64,000 bases of DNA from Parasphingorhabdus marina DSM 22363 (GTDB lineage Bacteria; Pseudomonadota; Alphaproteobacteria; Sphingomonadales; Sphingomonadaceae), in contig NZ_FSQW01000001.1 in assembly GCF_900128895.1 (NCBI RefSeq), positions 1,550,001 through 1,614,000 of the forward strand. The letters run 5' to 3'. Shown piece after piece: positions 51,778-60,939 of this stretch; positions within the stretch are counted from its first letter, which is position 1; the number at the start of each line of letters is the position of its first letter. The translations under genes were made by a program, and so were the position numbers. The notes below the pieces were generated by a model. The model did no database searches. It worked only from the letters and a program-made list of their open reading frames with translations, and was not told the DNA's origin.

Positions 51778-52326
51778 GTGAATCAGATTGCATCAAAAGG
51801 GCAATTGCGCATGTCGCTGCTGCGCTGGGTTCTGTTTGTGGTCCCGGCCGTGGTCATACTGGGCTTTATCTCCGGACAGCTTGCCGGGTCAGGCGAGGAA
51901 AACCGCTGGTTCAATGCACTTGTCAAGCCTGACGCACAGCCACCGGGCTGGGCTTTTGGCGTGGCCTGGTCGATTTTGTACATCATGATGGGGACCGCTC
52001 TGGCGATGGTATTGCACGCGCGCGGCGCGCCGCTTCGCGGTCTCGGGATCACGCTGTTCCTGGTCCAGTTCGCACTCAACCTGTTCTGGTCCCCGTTATT
52101 TTTCGGCATGCATCAGGTATCGGCGGCTTTCTGGCTGATTGTCGTGATATTTACCCTCGCGCTGGCCACGACCATTGTGTTTGGCCGCGTGCGCAAGGCA
52201 GCGGCCTGGCTGATGGTACCTTATCTCGCGTGGCTCAGTTTCGCTGGCATTTTGAACAAGCAGATCGATATTTTGAATCCCAATGCGGAGACCCTTGTGG
52301 TACCCGCCGCCAGAACCCAGATATAG
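51778..52326 (+). CDS. TspO/MBR family protein (tryptophan-rich sensory protein)
   Basis: 182 residues from a GTG at 51778; an ATG at 51811 (MSLLRW) is the alternative. Five membrane helices are visible: one at the N-terminus, then the core with KPDAQPPGWAFGVAWSILY (the PPGW-F motif that lines the ligand pocket), LVQFALNLFWSPLFFG, and WLMVPYLAWLSFAGILN. TspO proteins bind porphyrins and cholesterol-like ligands and modulate stress or photopigment responses. It has no operon partner to the right within 60 bases other than the UbiK gene. Confidence 0.93.
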   Translation: MNQIASKGQLRMSLLRWVLFVVPAVVILGFISGQLAGSGEENRWFNALVKPDAQPPGWAFGVAWSILYIMMGTALAMVLHARGAPLRGLGITLFLVQFALNLFWSPLFFGMHQVSAAFWLIVVIFTLALATTIVFGRVRKAAAWLMVPYLAWLSFAGILNKQIDILNPNAETLVVPAARTQI

Positions 52327-52393
52327 GGCAACAGGAATTTTTGCCCGGCCCTTCCCCTGACGGTCAGCCGGGCCACTAACGGAGTGACAAGAC

Positions 52394-52753
52394 ATGCAGA
52401 GCCAGAACCGTTTTTTCGATGATCTCGCCAAAGTCCTGAACGGACTCGCCGGCACCGTGGCCGGAGTTGGCCGTGAAGCTGAAGCAGGTGCGCGAGAGCG
52501 GGCGAAGGAATGGTTTGGCGGGATGGATTTCGTCTCGCGGGAAGAATTTGACGCGGTCAAGGAAATGGCTGCAACCGCTCGTGCCGAAGCGGATGCGTTG
52601 AAAAAGCGCGTGGAAGAACTGGAGAAGGGCAAGCCGGCGGCGAAGCGACCCGCTGCCCGCAAAACCGCAGCACGCAAGCCTGCCGCCCGCAAACCAGCAG
52701 CTTCGAAAACGGCTGCGAAGCCCGCAGCAAAGAAGCCGGACAGTTCCAAATAG
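52394..52753 (+). CDS. ubiK: UbiK/BMFP-family accessory protein
   Basis: 119 residues. The BMFP coiled coil runs from about 45 to 82 (SREEFDAVKEMAATARAEADALKKRVEELEKG, in parts) after an amphipathic N-terminus (FFDDLAKVLNGLAGTVAG). The C-terminal third is a low-complexity Ala/Lys/Pro tail with repeated AARKP units, an unusual extension. UbiK helps ubiquinone assembly under aerobic conditions by binding lipids and the Ubi complex. The symbol is given by family resemblance. Confidence 0.8.
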   Translation: MQSQNRFFDDLAKVLNGLAGTVAGVGREAEAGARERAKEWFGGMDFVSREEFDAVKEMAATARAEADALKKRVEELEKGKPAAKRPAARKTAARKPAARKPAASKTAAKPAAKKPDSSK

Positions 52754-52903
52754 ACTGAATCCAGCCGGCCATATCGCCCTTGGGGCGCCTCGGCCATTAT
52801 CCACAGTCTTCCCACAAACAATATGGACGGGCACCCGGCATCAGCTTGCCCTGCCTCACCCGCTGGGCCACTAAGCCTCTTATGCAACGGATTTGGAATC
52901 GCC

Positions 52904-53410
52904 ATGCTTGACGACCAGTGGTCGGAACTGGACCAGGAGGAAGCCCCTCCCGTGGACATGCTCGCCGCCTTTTTCGAGGCGCGCGGCTGGTCGGTCGATC
53001 ATGTCAGCGAAGAAGAGATTTCGGTCGAGATCAAGGGCAACTGGACCAGTTATCAGCTGCGGGCCATCTGGCGCGACGAGGATCATGTCCTGCAGTTGCT
53101 GCTGCTCCCCGACATCCGGGTGCCGGAAGACAAGAGGCAGGCGGTTTACGAAACTCTCGGCCTGATCAACGAGCAATTGTGGCTCGGCCATTTCGACCTC
53201 TGGTCCAACAACAATATCCTGCTGTTCCGCCACGCCATCATGCTCGGCGGCAGCGGCATGCTCGGTCTGGATCAGGCGCAGGCGATTGTTGATCTGGCAA
53301 TTGACGAATGGGAACGCTTCTATCCGGTGTTTCAATTTGTCATGTGGAGCGACAAAAGCCCGAAAGACGCGATTGAACATGCGATGGTCGATACGCAGGG
53401 TGAGGCCTGA
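52904..53410 (+). CDS. YbjN domain protein
   Basis: 168 residues from the ATG at 52904 (MLDDQWSELDQEEAPP); the longer frame has no signal. The YbjN fold is visible: VDMLAAFFEARGWSVD, EEISVEIKGNWTSYQLRAIW, LGLINEQLWLGHFDLW, and the C-terminal WERFYPVFQFVMW. YbjN-like proteins are tied to stress and motility but act by an unknown mechanism, perhaps as secretion-chaperone-like factors. It lies two bases upstream of proC. Confidence 0.85.
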   Translation: MLDDQWSELDQEEAPPVDMLAAFFEARGWSVDHVSEEEISVEIKGNWTSYQLRAIWRDEDHVLQLLLLPDIRVPEDKRQAVYETLGLINEQLWLGHFDLWSNNNILLFRHAIMLGGSGMLGLDQAQAIVDLAIDEWERFYPVFQFVMWSDKSPKDAIEHAMVDTQGEA

Positions 53411-53412
53411 TC

Positions 53413-54231
53413 ATGACTGCCGTCTGGCCCGACACCATCTGGGTCATCGGCTGCGGCAATATGGGAGGATCCATATTGCAGGCCTGGCTGGACCAGGGCG
53501 CGCCGCCAGAGGCCGTGACGGTCATCGATCCCGCCCCCTCGCGCTTGCCGAAAGGCCTGACTGCCCGGGCCGACATGCCGGCTGGCGATTCTCCGGATCT
53601 GGTGCTTTTGTCGGTGAAACCACATATGCTGAACGATGTCGCGTCAGAACTGAACGTGCGGCTGGGACCGGACAGCACGCTGGTCTCGATTCTCGCCGGA
53701 ACCGAACTGGCGATGCTGCACCAGGCTTTGCCGCAATCTGGTACGATTGTCCGGTTGATGCCGAACATGGCGGTGACGGTCGGCAAGTCGCCCATGATCA
53801 TGATCAGTCAGGATGACAGCGCGGATCTCCGTGCCCGGATGAACGCGCTGTTCGATCCGCTGGGACCGCCGGAATGGCTGGACAATGAAGATCAGATGCA
53901 CGTCGCCACGGCGCTCTCCGGATCCGGTCCGGCCTTTCTGTTCCGCTTTATCGACGCTCTGGCGCGGGGGGCTGAAGATCTCGGCATGGCACCGGATCAG
54001 GCGGCGCGTCTGGCGCTCGCCATGGTCGAAGGCGCAGCGGAACTGGCTGCCGCTTCGTCATATGATCCCGGTACACTCGCGGATCAGGTGGCGAGTCCCT
54101 ATGGCGTGACGCGCAAGGGGCTGGACGTGATGGATGCCGACGAGCGGGTGAACATACTGCTCCATGATGTTCTGAAAGCCGCCATGGAGCGCAATATCGA
54201 AATGGCGGAAGAGGCGCGCGACGCCGACTGA
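53413..54231 (+). CDS. proC: Pyrroline-5-carboxylate reductase
   Basis: 272 residues. WVIGCGNMGGSIL binds the NAD(P)H; VLLSVKPHMLNDVA and SILAGTELAML follow; MPNMAVTVGKSP and ALSGSGPAFLFRFI are the family signatures, ending in the Arg-rich dimer helix with GVTRKGLDVMD. It reduces pyrroline-5-carboxylate to proline in the last step of proline synthesis. It is translated just after the YbjN gene and converges on the MarR gene with one base between stops. Confidence 0.96.
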   Translation: MTAVWPDTIWVIGCGNMGGSILQAWLDQGAPPEAVTVIDPAPSRLPKGLTARADMPAGDSPDLVLLSVKPHMLNDVASELNVRLGPDSTLVSILAGTELAMLHQALPQSGTIVRLMPNMAVTVGKSPMIMISQDDSADLRARMNALFDPLGPPEWLDNEDQMHVATALSGSGPAFLFRFIDALARGAEDLGMAPDQAARLALAMVEGAAELAAASSYDPGTLADQVASPYGVTRKGLDVMDADERVNILLHDVLKAAMERNIEMAEEARDAD

Positions 54232-54232
54232 T

Positions 54233-54745
54233 TCAGTCGCGGTCCTTGCGCAGGTCGAACACCATCTGGCGATCGGACTCGGGGACCAGTCCTTCCAGCA
54301 CATGCCAGAAGCCGGTTACCGATTCCTGTCCGGCACTGACATAGGCTGCGGAGAGTTTCTCTTGCAATTGCGCAAACAGATCCGCTTCCAGCGCCGCACC
54401 TTTTTCCGTCAGGCGCAGCAACTTTTGTCGCCGGTCGACCTGACCAGGCCGGGTGATCACCATGTCCCGTTCGTGCAATTCCTTGAGCACGCGGCCGAGC
54501 GACTGTTTGGTGATCGCCAGCAGACGGAGCAATTCGCCCACGGTCAGATCCGGTTGCCGGGCGATGAAATAGAGCGCCCGGTGATGCGCTCGCCCGAGTC
54601 CCTGTCGCGCCAGCACCTGGTCAATCGCGTTGGTGAGGCGGGTATAGCCGAAATAGAGCAATTCGACGCCGCGCCGAATTTCGTCTTCGCGCAGGAAGAG
54701 CGGCGACGCGCCGGGAGAAGTGGAGGGGCGAGATATGTCAGCCAT
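54233..54745 (-). CDS. MarR-family transcriptional regulator
   Basis: 170 residues from the ATG at 54745. The winged helix is at about 55-125: RAHHRALYFIARQPDLTVGE, ITKQSLGRVLKELHERDM and the wing RPGQVDRRQKLLRLT. In alphaproteobacteria this regulator (PetP-like) often lies divergent from the branched-chain aminotransferase gene, as here, 95 bases away. It probably controls ilvE or an unlinked stress regulon. Confidence 0.9.
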   Translation of the reverse strand: MADISRPSTSPGASPLFLREDEIRRGVELLYFGYTRLTNAIDQVLARQGLGRAHHRALYFIARQPDLTVGELLRLLAITKQSLGRVLKELHERDMVITRPGQVDRRQKLLRLTEKGAALEADLFAQLQEKLSAAYVSAGQESVTGFWHVLEGLVPESDRQMVFDLRKDRD

Positions 54746-54840
54746 GTTGACGTATCTTGACAGGCTGCCCGGGTGAATGCAAGACAAACCATCGATGCTG
54801 TGCAACTATGTGCAGCCGAACGGACCCGACGGAGCTGATC

Positions 54841-55938
54841 ATGGCGCGAGCTGAAAATCTGGAGTTTCTCATCGAGAAAAGCGACAGCCCGACGTCCGTG
54901 GAAGCGCGTCAGGCACAGCTTGCGGATCCTGGCTTCGGGACATTGTTCACTGATCATATGGTGATGATCAAATATCGCGAAGGTCAGGGGTGGCATGATG
55001 CCCGTCTGCAAAAGCGCGAGCCGATCGCGATGGATCCGGCGTCTTCGGTCCTGCACTATGCGCAGGAAATCTTCGAAGGCATGAAGGCCTATCGCCTCGC
55101 CGACGGGACCACCGCGCTGTTCCGGCCGGAAGAAAATGCCCGGCGCTTTCAGGCTTCGGCCCGCCGGATGGCCATGCCCGAACTGCCCGTATCCACGTTC
55201 ATGCAATCGATCGAACTGCTCGTCGATGTCGAGCGCGACTGGTTTCCGCCGGTGGATGGCGGCTCGCTGTATCTCCGGCCATTCATGTTCGCGAGCGAGG
55301 TCTTCCTTGGCGTCCGTCCGGCGAAGGAATATCTCTACATGGTCATCGCGTCGCCCGCCGGCGCCTATTTCAAAAGCGGCGCCTCGGCGGTCAGTATCTG
55401 GGTGTCCACGGACTATAGCCGGGCCGCAACAGGCGGAACCGGCGCGGCGAAATGCGGCGGCAATTACGCGGCCAGCCTGGTCGCCCAGGCCGAAGCAATC
55501 GAACGGGATTGCGACCAGGTCGTATTTCTCGATGCAGCGGAACATCGCTGGGTCGAAGAGCTGGGCGGAATGAATGTCTTTTTCGTGATGGATGACGGCC
55601 GGCTGATCACGCCGCCGCTGAGCGGCACCATTTTGCCGGGCATCACCCGGGAATCGATCATGATGCTGGCCCGGGAAGAAGGCCTGACGGTCGAGGAACG
55701 ACCCTATGCCATCGACCAGTGGGAAGCAGACGCGAACAGCGGCAAGCTGATCGAATCCTTCGCCTGCGGCACCGCGGCGGTGGTGACACCGATCGGCACG
55801 GTGAAGTCCGAAAAAGGCGATTTCACGATCGGCAGCGGCGGCCCCGGCCAGCTCACCGGAAAACTGCGCGCCCGGCTCGCGGATATCCAGCGCGGAGTCG
55901 TCGAGGACAAGCATGGCTGGGTCAAGCGCCTGTTCTGA
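54841..55938 (+). CDS. ilvE: Branched-chain amino acid aminotransferase
   Basis: 365 residues from the ATG at 54841, typical for the long bacterial type II BCAT. Fold-IV marks are GTLFTDHMVMIKY, HYAQEIFEGMKAYR, YLRPFMFASEVFLGV and the cofactor Lys in TGAAKCGGNYAAS; ERDCDQVVFLDA and SGTILPGITRESI follow. It swaps amino groups between leucine, isoleucine, valine and 2-oxoglutarate with PLP in the cytosol. Confidence 0.95.
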   Translation: MARAENLEFLIEKSDSPTSVEARQAQLADPGFGTLFTDHMVMIKYREGQGWHDARLQKREPIAMDPASSVLHYAQEIFEGMKAYRLADGTTALFRPEENARRFQASARRMAMPELPVSTFMQSIELLVDVERDWFPPVDGGSLYLRPFMFASEVFLGVRPAKEYLYMVIASPAGAYFKSGASAVSIWVSTDYSRAATGGTGAAKCGGNYAASLVAQAEAIERDCDQVVFLDAAEHRWVEELGGMNVFFVMDDGRLITPPLSGTILPGITRESIMMLAREEGLTVEERPYAIDQWEADANSGKLIESFACGTAAVVTPIGTVKSEKGDFTIGSGGPGQLTGKLRARLADIQRGVVEDKHGWVKRLF

Positions 55939-56019
55939 CGGGGCCGTAAAAACGGCTCTTGCCCCCTGCCGCCAAACCGGATAACAGGCGCTCTCGCTGG
56001 CTAGTGCAGCGCACAGTGC

Positions 56020-56094
56020 TGGGGTGTCGCCAAGTGGTAAGGCAGCGGCTTTTGATGCCGCCATGCGCAGGTTCGAATCCTGCCACCCCAACCA
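56020..56094 (+). tRNA. tRNA-Gln (UUG)
   Basis: Begins TGGGGTGTCGCCAAGTGG, has the loop CTTTTGATG with anticodon TTG, the GGTTCGAATCC T-arm, acceptor pairing TGGGGTG with CACCCCA, discriminator A and an encoded CCA at 56092-56094. Confidence 0.95.
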
Positions 56095-56206
56095 TCTTTT
56101 TCACACATTGCCTGGAATGGCGAAGTCCGGTGGATAATCGAGAGAGGATGCCTCGGTAGAGCGATTCATCCCATGTTCGCTTATGACGTAAAAGGCGAAT
56201 GCTGGG

Positions 56207-56482
56207 TTATCGCTTCACCTTGCCAAAAAGTTCTACCAACTCATCAAATTTCGCTTTCTGCTCAGCTTCATCGCCAGATGAAATCGCTTCAGCCACACAG
56301 CATGCCGCATGGTCTTTGAGTATTTGATTTTCCACTCTCGCCAATGCCGATTTCACCGCCTGCATCTGGGTCAGGATATCCATACAATAGCGATCCTCCT
56401 CAACCATGTTAGCGATCCCACGCACCTGTCCTTCAATGCGTTTGAGGCGGTTGAGCTTGTCTTTGTGAGTCGCAGAAGCCAT
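56207..56482 (-). CDS. csoR: CsoR-type copper-sensing repressor
   Basis: 91 residues of the CsoR/RcnR/FrmR fold: DKLNRLKRIEGQVRGIANMV at the start, ILTQMQAVKSALARVE in the second helix. The Cu(I) ligand set Cys-His-Cys is present: Cys in RYCMDI, then His and Cys in KDHAACC. The divergent copper oxidase gene and a CsoR-like operator in the gap fix its role as a copper-responsive repressor; FrmR and RcnR are the alternatives by sequence alone. Confidence 0.92.
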   Translation of the reverse strand: MASATHKDKLNRLKRIEGQVRGIANMVEEDRYCMDILTQMQAVKSALARVENQILKDHAACCVAEAISSGDEAEQKAKFDELVELFGKVKR

Positions 56483-56500
56483 TTTCCACCTTTCTATTGA

Positions 56501-56519
56501 TATACCCTATGGGGGTATA
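56501..56519. promoter_or_regulatory. CsoR operator-like palindrome
   Basis: TATACCCTATGGGGGTATA, a G-tract palindrome with ATACCC and GGGTAT arms, which is the usual CsoR/CstR binding pattern. It lies 18 bases from the repressor ATG and 32 bases from the copA ATG, so it can control both. Confidence 0.88.
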
Positions 56520-56551
56520 TATAACCCTCCATCGCAGGAGTATCAATATCC

Positions 56552-58375
56552 ATGACCAATGCCCTCAACAACCATCTTTTTGAACCAGATCGCCGCACTG
56601 TCGTTCGGAGTCTGGCGGGCTTTGCGGCGCTCGCATCATTGCAAATGCCTGCCTGGGCGATGGGGAAGATGGGTAAAACCTTCCATAAGGGCATGGACGA
56701 AATCGGCGGTCCGGACGCGCACTTGCACATTGCTGATGGCCTGTTTCGAACGGGCAAGCGGTCTGGTCATGGCATTGGCATGAATGGCACCATACCCGGG
56801 CCGCTGATCCGCTTGCGTGAAGGCACCAAGGCCAAACTCATGGTGCATAACATGCTCGACGAGGACAGCAGCGTGCACTGGCATGGCCTGCTGCTTCCGT
56901 TTCAATATGACGGTGTGCCGGGTATCAGCTTTCCCGGCATCAAACCGGGCAAAACCTTCTCTGCAGAATTTGATGTGCGCCAGTCAGGCACCTACTGGTA
57001 CCACAGCCACTCCGGCCTTCAGGAACAGATGGGACATTATGGCCCCATGATTATTGACCCTGAGGGCAAGGACCCGGTTGAATATGACCGGGAACATATC
57101 ATCCTGCTTAGCGAATTTGCATCCATGCATCCGCACCGGATCATGAAGAAGCTCAAGGTTGCCGAAGGTTATTTCAGCCAACAGAAGACAGCGACATTTG
57201 ACGGTTATGACATGAGCGCAGAAGAGCGGCTCATGTGGGGCCGGATGCGGATGATGCCGACCGATATCGCCGATGTGTCTGCGCCCACCTATACTTACAT
57301 GATCAACGGGCACGGTCCGGCAGATAATCTTGAGCTGCCATTTGAACCGGGCGAACGCATCCGACTGCGCGTTATCAATGGCAGCGCCATGACCTTCTTT
57401 AATATTCGTATTCCCGGCGTGACGATGACGGTGGTTCAGGCTGATGGTCAGAATGTAAGGCCTACTCAGGTTGACGAATTTCAAATCGGTGTTGCGGAAA
57501 CCTATGATGTGATCATCACTCCCAAGGCCGGCGCTTTTGCTTTGGCAGCAGAAAGCATGGACCGTTCCGGCATGGCGCAGGCTACACTGACATCCCAGCC
57601 CGGACAGCGAGCCGGTTTCCCCGAACTGCGCGATCCACCGCTGCTTTCCGTGATCGATATGGGCCATGGCGGCATGGTCGAAGGCGGGCATGATGGCCAT
57701 GGCGGGATGGATCACGCCAGTATGGATCATTCCAACATGAACCATGGTGCCGCCGGAATTCCCAAGCCAGCCCAAAAAGCTTCCGAGGATCACTCCGAAC
57801 ATGACATGGGCGGAATGCGAATGCGCGACACATCGCTTTTGCCTGGCAGTGTGGACGTGAATGCCGGCATCGACATGGTAGCGATGAACCCTCAGGACCG
57901 CATGGGCTTTCCGGGATTGGGTTTGGACGATGTTCCACACAGGGTTTTGAACTACAAAATGCTGCGTGCCCTCACACCCAACCACAACCACCGCGATCCA
58001 GACAGAGAGATGGAGCTTCATCTCACTGGCAATATGGAGCGCTATATGTGGTCATTTGACGGCAAAAAATATAGCGCCGTTAGCGATAGCCCTTTGCGTT
58101 TCGCCCATGATGAGAAAGTTCGGGTGAAGCTTGTAAATGATACGATGATGGCGCACCCAATTCATCTGCACGGTATATTTTTTGAACTGGTCAATGGCGC
58201 TGGCCACGCCCAGCCCAAAAAGCACACCGTAATTGTGCAGCCCGGTAGCAGTGCAACTTTCGATGCCAAATTTGACGAACCGGGTGACTGGGCTTTTCAT
58301 TGCCATCTGCTTTATCACATGCATGCTGGGATGATGCAGACGGTCAGCGTCGCCTTTCCGGAAAAGGCGGGGTGA
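56552..58375 (+). CDS. copA: Copper-resistance multicopper oxidase CopA
   Basis: 607 residues. A twin-arginine signal (PDRRTVVRSLAGFAALASL) predicts folded export to the periplasm. All four copper-ligand clusters are present: HWHGLLLPF, HSHSGLQEQMGHY, HPIHLHGIFF and the T1/T3 cluster HCHLLYHMHAGMM. A Met/His-rich stretch at about 375-415 (MVEGGHDGHGGMDHASMDHS and on) binds extra copper. It oxidises Cu(I) with O2. The stop shares one base with the copB ATG. Confidence 0.97.
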   Translation: MTNALNNHLFEPDRRTVVRSLAGFAALASLQMPAWAMGKMGKTFHKGMDEIGGPDAHLHIADGLFRTGKRSGHGIGMNGTIPGPLIRLREGTKAKLMVHNMLDEDSSVHWHGLLLPFQYDGVPGISFPGIKPGKTFSAEFDVRQSGTYWYHSHSGLQEQMGHYGPMIIDPEGKDPVEYDREHIILLSEFASMHPHRIMKKLKVAEGYFSQQKTATFDGYDMSAEERLMWGRMRMMPTDIADVSAPTYTYMINGHGPADNLELPFEPGERIRLRVINGSAMTFFNIRIPGVTMTVVQADGQNVRPTQVDEFQIGVAETYDVIITPKAGAFALAAESMDRSGMAQATLTSQPGQRAGFPELRDPPLLSVIDMGHGGMVEGGHDGHGGMDHASMDHSNMNHGAAGIPKPAQKASEDHSEHDMGGMRMRDTSLLPGSVDVNAGIDMVAMNPQDRMGFPGLGLDDVPHRVLNYKMLRALTPNHNHRDPDREMELHLTGNMERYMWSFDGKKYSAVSDSPLRFAHDEKVRVKLVNDTMMAHPIHLHGIFFELVNGAGHAQPKKHTVIVQPGSSATFDAKFDEPGDWAFHCHLLYHMHAGMMQTVSVAFPEKAG

Positions 58376-59235
58376 TGAATAAGCTATTGCTCGCTTTGGC
58401 AGTCACGACGCTGTTATCGGCACCGTCGCTTGCTCAACATGATCACAGTCAAATGAATGACAGCGTTCATGTGAGCCAAGACATGAACATCGACCCTGCG
58501 AGACAGGCAAAATCGAAAACTTCTGGCCCGCCAAATGCCGCGGACGCCATTTGGGGTGCTGACGCGATGCGAGAATCCCGGGAGGCGCTTTACAAGGAAC
58601 ATGGCAACATGTCGGTCTTCTGGTTTCAGGGTGATCGGCTAGAGTATCGCGCACGGCAGGCCGAAGATGGCTATCTGTGGGATGTTCAGGGCTATTATGG
58701 GGGCGATACCGATAAACTCTGGTTCAAGAGTGAGGGCGAAGGCAGTTTTGGTGCACAGATAGAGCAAGCCGAGGTCCAGGCACTATGGAGCCATGCCATC
58801 GGTCCCTTCTTCGACTTGCAGGGGGGTGTCAGGCAAGACTTTAATGGGCCAGAGCGAACCCATTTTGCGCTGGGAGTGCAAGGCATTGCTCCCTATTTTC
58901 TGGAGATCGACCTGGCTACTTTCCTGTCCACGAAAGGCGATCTGACAGCGCGAATTGAAGGTGAATATGACCACCGCCTCACGCAGAAACTGATCCTGCA
59001 GCCGAGAGCGGAAATCAATCTTTCGGCTCAGGACATTCCCGAGCTGGAAATCGGTTCGGGCATTGACAGTATCGAAGCGGGATTGCGCCTGCGCTACGAA
59101 ATCACACCTGAGTTTGGTCCTTATTTCGGCATCGAGCAGGAATGGAAGCTAGGCGGAAGTCGCGATTTCGCTATCGCTGATGGCGAAGACCCCAGCGTCA
59201 CAAACTATGTCGTGGGCCTGCGATTCTGGTTTTAG
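58375..59235 (+). CDS. copB: Copper-resistance outer-membrane protein CopB
   Basis: 286 residues from the ATG at 58375, one base into the copA stop. A signal peptide (MNKLLLALAVTTLLSAPSLA) and a His/Met-rich start (QHDHSQMNDSVHV) precede a beta-barrel with WGADAMRESREALYKEHG, ALWSHAIGPFFDLQGGVRQD and a C-terminal Phe (VVGLRFWF). CopB sits in the outer membrane and sequesters or passes copper. Length and end match the family. Confidence 0.95.
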   Translation: MNKLLLALAVTTLLSAPSLAQHDHSQMNDSVHVSQDMNIDPARQAKSKTSGPPNAADAIWGADAMRESREALYKEHGNMSVFWFQGDRLEYRARQAEDGYLWDVQGYYGGDTDKLWFKSEGEGSFGAQIEQAEVQALWSHAIGPFFDLQGGVRQDFNGPERTHFALGVQGIAPYFLEIDLATFLSTKGDLTARIEGEYDHRLTQKLILQPRAEINLSAQDIPELEIGSGIDSIEAGLRLRYEITPEFGPYFGIEQEWKLGGSRDFAIADGEDPSVTNYVVGLRFWF

Positions 59236-59245
59236 AGGAAAGCGA

Positions 59246-59707
59246 ATGAGTGATCAAACCACGCCTTGCCATCAACATGGAAGCTCCAATGCTTTTATGA
59301 CTTCCGCCAAGGCGACGCTGCACTGCCTCACAGGCTGCGTTATTGGCGAAGTATCAGGTCTCATTATCGCGATGGCGCTCGGACTTGGCGTCTGGCCTAC
59401 CATTATCTTGGCCACATCGCTGGCTTACTTGTCTGGATTCACGCTTGGCTTGTTGCCGGTAATGCGCGACCAGGGCAAAACCTTTCTGGAAGCTCTCAAA
59501 CTGATCTGGATCGGCGAAGCTATTTCCATTGGCGTCATGGAGTTCGCCATGAATGCTACTGACTACTACATGGGCGGAATGACGGCGGGAAGTCTGCTTG
59601 CCCAGCAATTCTGGATCGCAATTATTGTTGCTATCCCGGCGGGATTTGTTGCAGCCTGGCCCGTCAACTGGTGGCTGCTGAGTCGGGATTTGAAAGCGTG
59701 CCATTGA
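59246..59707 (+). CDS. DUF4396 membrane protein of the copper block
   Basis: 153 residues from the ATG at 59246. DUF4396 marks are the TAKATLHCLTGC-type entry (here SAKATLHCLTGCVIGEVSGL), four membrane helices, and MEFAMNATDYYMGG. A His/Cys-containing N-terminus (TTPCHQHGSS) may bind metal. It often follows copA-copB, eleven bases after copB here, so a role in copper movement is likely but unproven. Confidence 0.85.
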   Translation: MSDQTTPCHQHGSSNAFMTSAKATLHCLTGCVIGEVSGLIIAMALGLGVWPTIILATSLAYLSGFTLGLLPVMRDQGKTFLEALKLIWIGEAISIGVMEFAMNATDYYMGGMTAGSLLAQQFWIAIIVAIPAGFVAAWPVNWWLLSRDLKACH

Positions 59708-60235
59708 GGAAAGATTGAGTCTGTTTTCGAGATGAAGCGGACGGCAGCTGGTGTCCGCAACGAACACAGTTCCTTTCCTACACCACCCGGTGCTTGCTAT
59801 CCTGTCCCGCTTTTCACCACGCCGCAAAGGAATTTGCCCTGTATATATGTCATCCGCAGTCAGCTTTGCCTGACTTGCTGAAATACAAGGCAAAATCGAC
59901 CGGAACCGATGGGTTACACACTGTCACCTTTGTCACCTTTATCATCGGGCTTCAAACTGCCGCGGCAGCGCGCCAATACGCGGCCCCCTCCCTGCAGGCA
60001 CGAAAAAAGCCGGCAGGTCGGGCCTGCCGGCTTGTACATCATGGAGGAGATGCGTGACGATTTCAGGTGCGCTTGTATCAGAATTCCCTGTTTCGCGATG
60101 TAAAGGATTGTAACACGGCACGTTCCGGACTCGCCAAAGGTGAATAAAAAAGCCTAAAACCCTGTTTAGAACAAAGTGATATGGGTGCGGCCGCAATCGG
60201 GAAGGAGCTCGACCGGCCAGCAGAGCTGACGAGGT
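59708..60235. other. Intergenic region with an orphan hairpin
   Basis: About 530 bases without a credible gene; minus-strand frames here are shadows of the response-regulator or DUF4396 genes. It holds the hairpin at 60007-60033 and, at its right end, the promoter of the two-component operon. Confidence 0.55.
60007..60033 (-). terminator. Intrinsic terminator-like hairpin, U-tract on the minus strand
   Basis: Stem AAGCCGGCAGG / CCTGCCGGCTT with a five-base loop. On the minus strand it is followed by TTTTTTCG, the end of a strong terminator; on the plus strand there is no T run. No minus-strand gene ends here. Confidence 0.7.
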
Positions 60236-60937
60236 ATGAACATGCGGATAGCCATTGCCGATGATGATTCGGAAATCATCGAGTTTCTGACCAGGATTGT
60301 TGAAGGGCAGGGACATGTTGCCGTCGGCTATTCCGATGGCACGGCGCTGACCAGCGCGCTGCTCCGCGACACGTTTGATCTGGTCATTCTGGACTGGAAC
60401 ATGCCGGGCAAGACCGGGATCCAGATCCTTGAATGGATGCAGGACGCCGTGGATGACTGTCCGCCGGTGATCATGATGACCAGCCGGACGGCAAAACAGG
60501 ATATCAGCGATGCCCTGAACGCCGGCGCCGATGACTATGTCACCAAGCCGGAGGATCCGGATGTTATCGCGGCACGGATCAACGCCGTCCTGCGTCGCAA
60601 TAGCGGCAGTTCGGCCATGGAGCCTTCGGTTGAATATGGCGACTACAAGCTCGACCGGATCGAGCAGAAAGTGCATCATGATGGCAAGGAAATTGCGCTG
60701 ACCGCGAAGGAGTTTGAACTCACTGACCTGATGTTCCGCAATCGTGACCGGACCTTGTCGCGGCGTTACATCATGGAAACCGTCTGGCGTACCAATGCCC
60801 ACCTGACCACGCGCACGCTTGACATGCACGTGTCCCGGGTCCGGTCGAAGCTTTCCCTTTCTCCTGAAAACGGGTTTCGGATTTTCACTGTTTTCGGTTA
60901 TGGTTACAGGCTGGAGACACTTGGCAACGGGAAGTGA
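60236..60937 (+). CDS. OmpR-family response regulator
   Basis: 233 residues. The receiver has the acidic pocket IADDD near 7-11, phosphoacceptor Asp53 in VILDWNMPG and the Lys in YVTKPED. The C-terminal winged helix (about 130-230) shows TAKEFELTDLMFRNRDRTLS and LDMHVSRVRSKLSL. It is a DNA-binding transcription factor. It heads an operon with the FecR/LysM protein and the CHASE2 histidine kinase, which is the natural partner. Confidence 0.94.
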   Translation: MNMRIAIADDDSEIIEFLTRIVEGQGHVAVGYSDGTALTSALLRDTFDLVILDWNMPGKTGIQILEWMQDAVDDCPPVIMMTSRTAKQDISDALNAGADDYVTKPEDPDVIAARINAVLRRNSGSSAMEPSVEYGDYKLDRIEQKVHHDGKEIALTAKEFELTDLMFRNRDRTLSRRYIMETVWRTNAHLTTRTLDMHVSRVRSKLSLSPENGFRIFTVFGYGYRLETLGNGK

Positions 60938-60939
60938 TT

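Noticed and set aside
54544-56091. 515-residue open frame on the minus strand
   Set aside because: Shadow of ilvE, running across the divergent MarR gene and the tRNA-Gln.
56984-58021. 345-residue frame antisense to copA
   Set aside because: CopA motifs on the other strand are all present; the frame is His-rich only because copA is His/Met-rich.
59942-60829. 295-residue minus-strand frame that could have used the hairpin at 60007 as terminator
   Set aside because: It is antisense to the response regulator and its first part lies over the wing domain; the hairpin would lie inside the frame.
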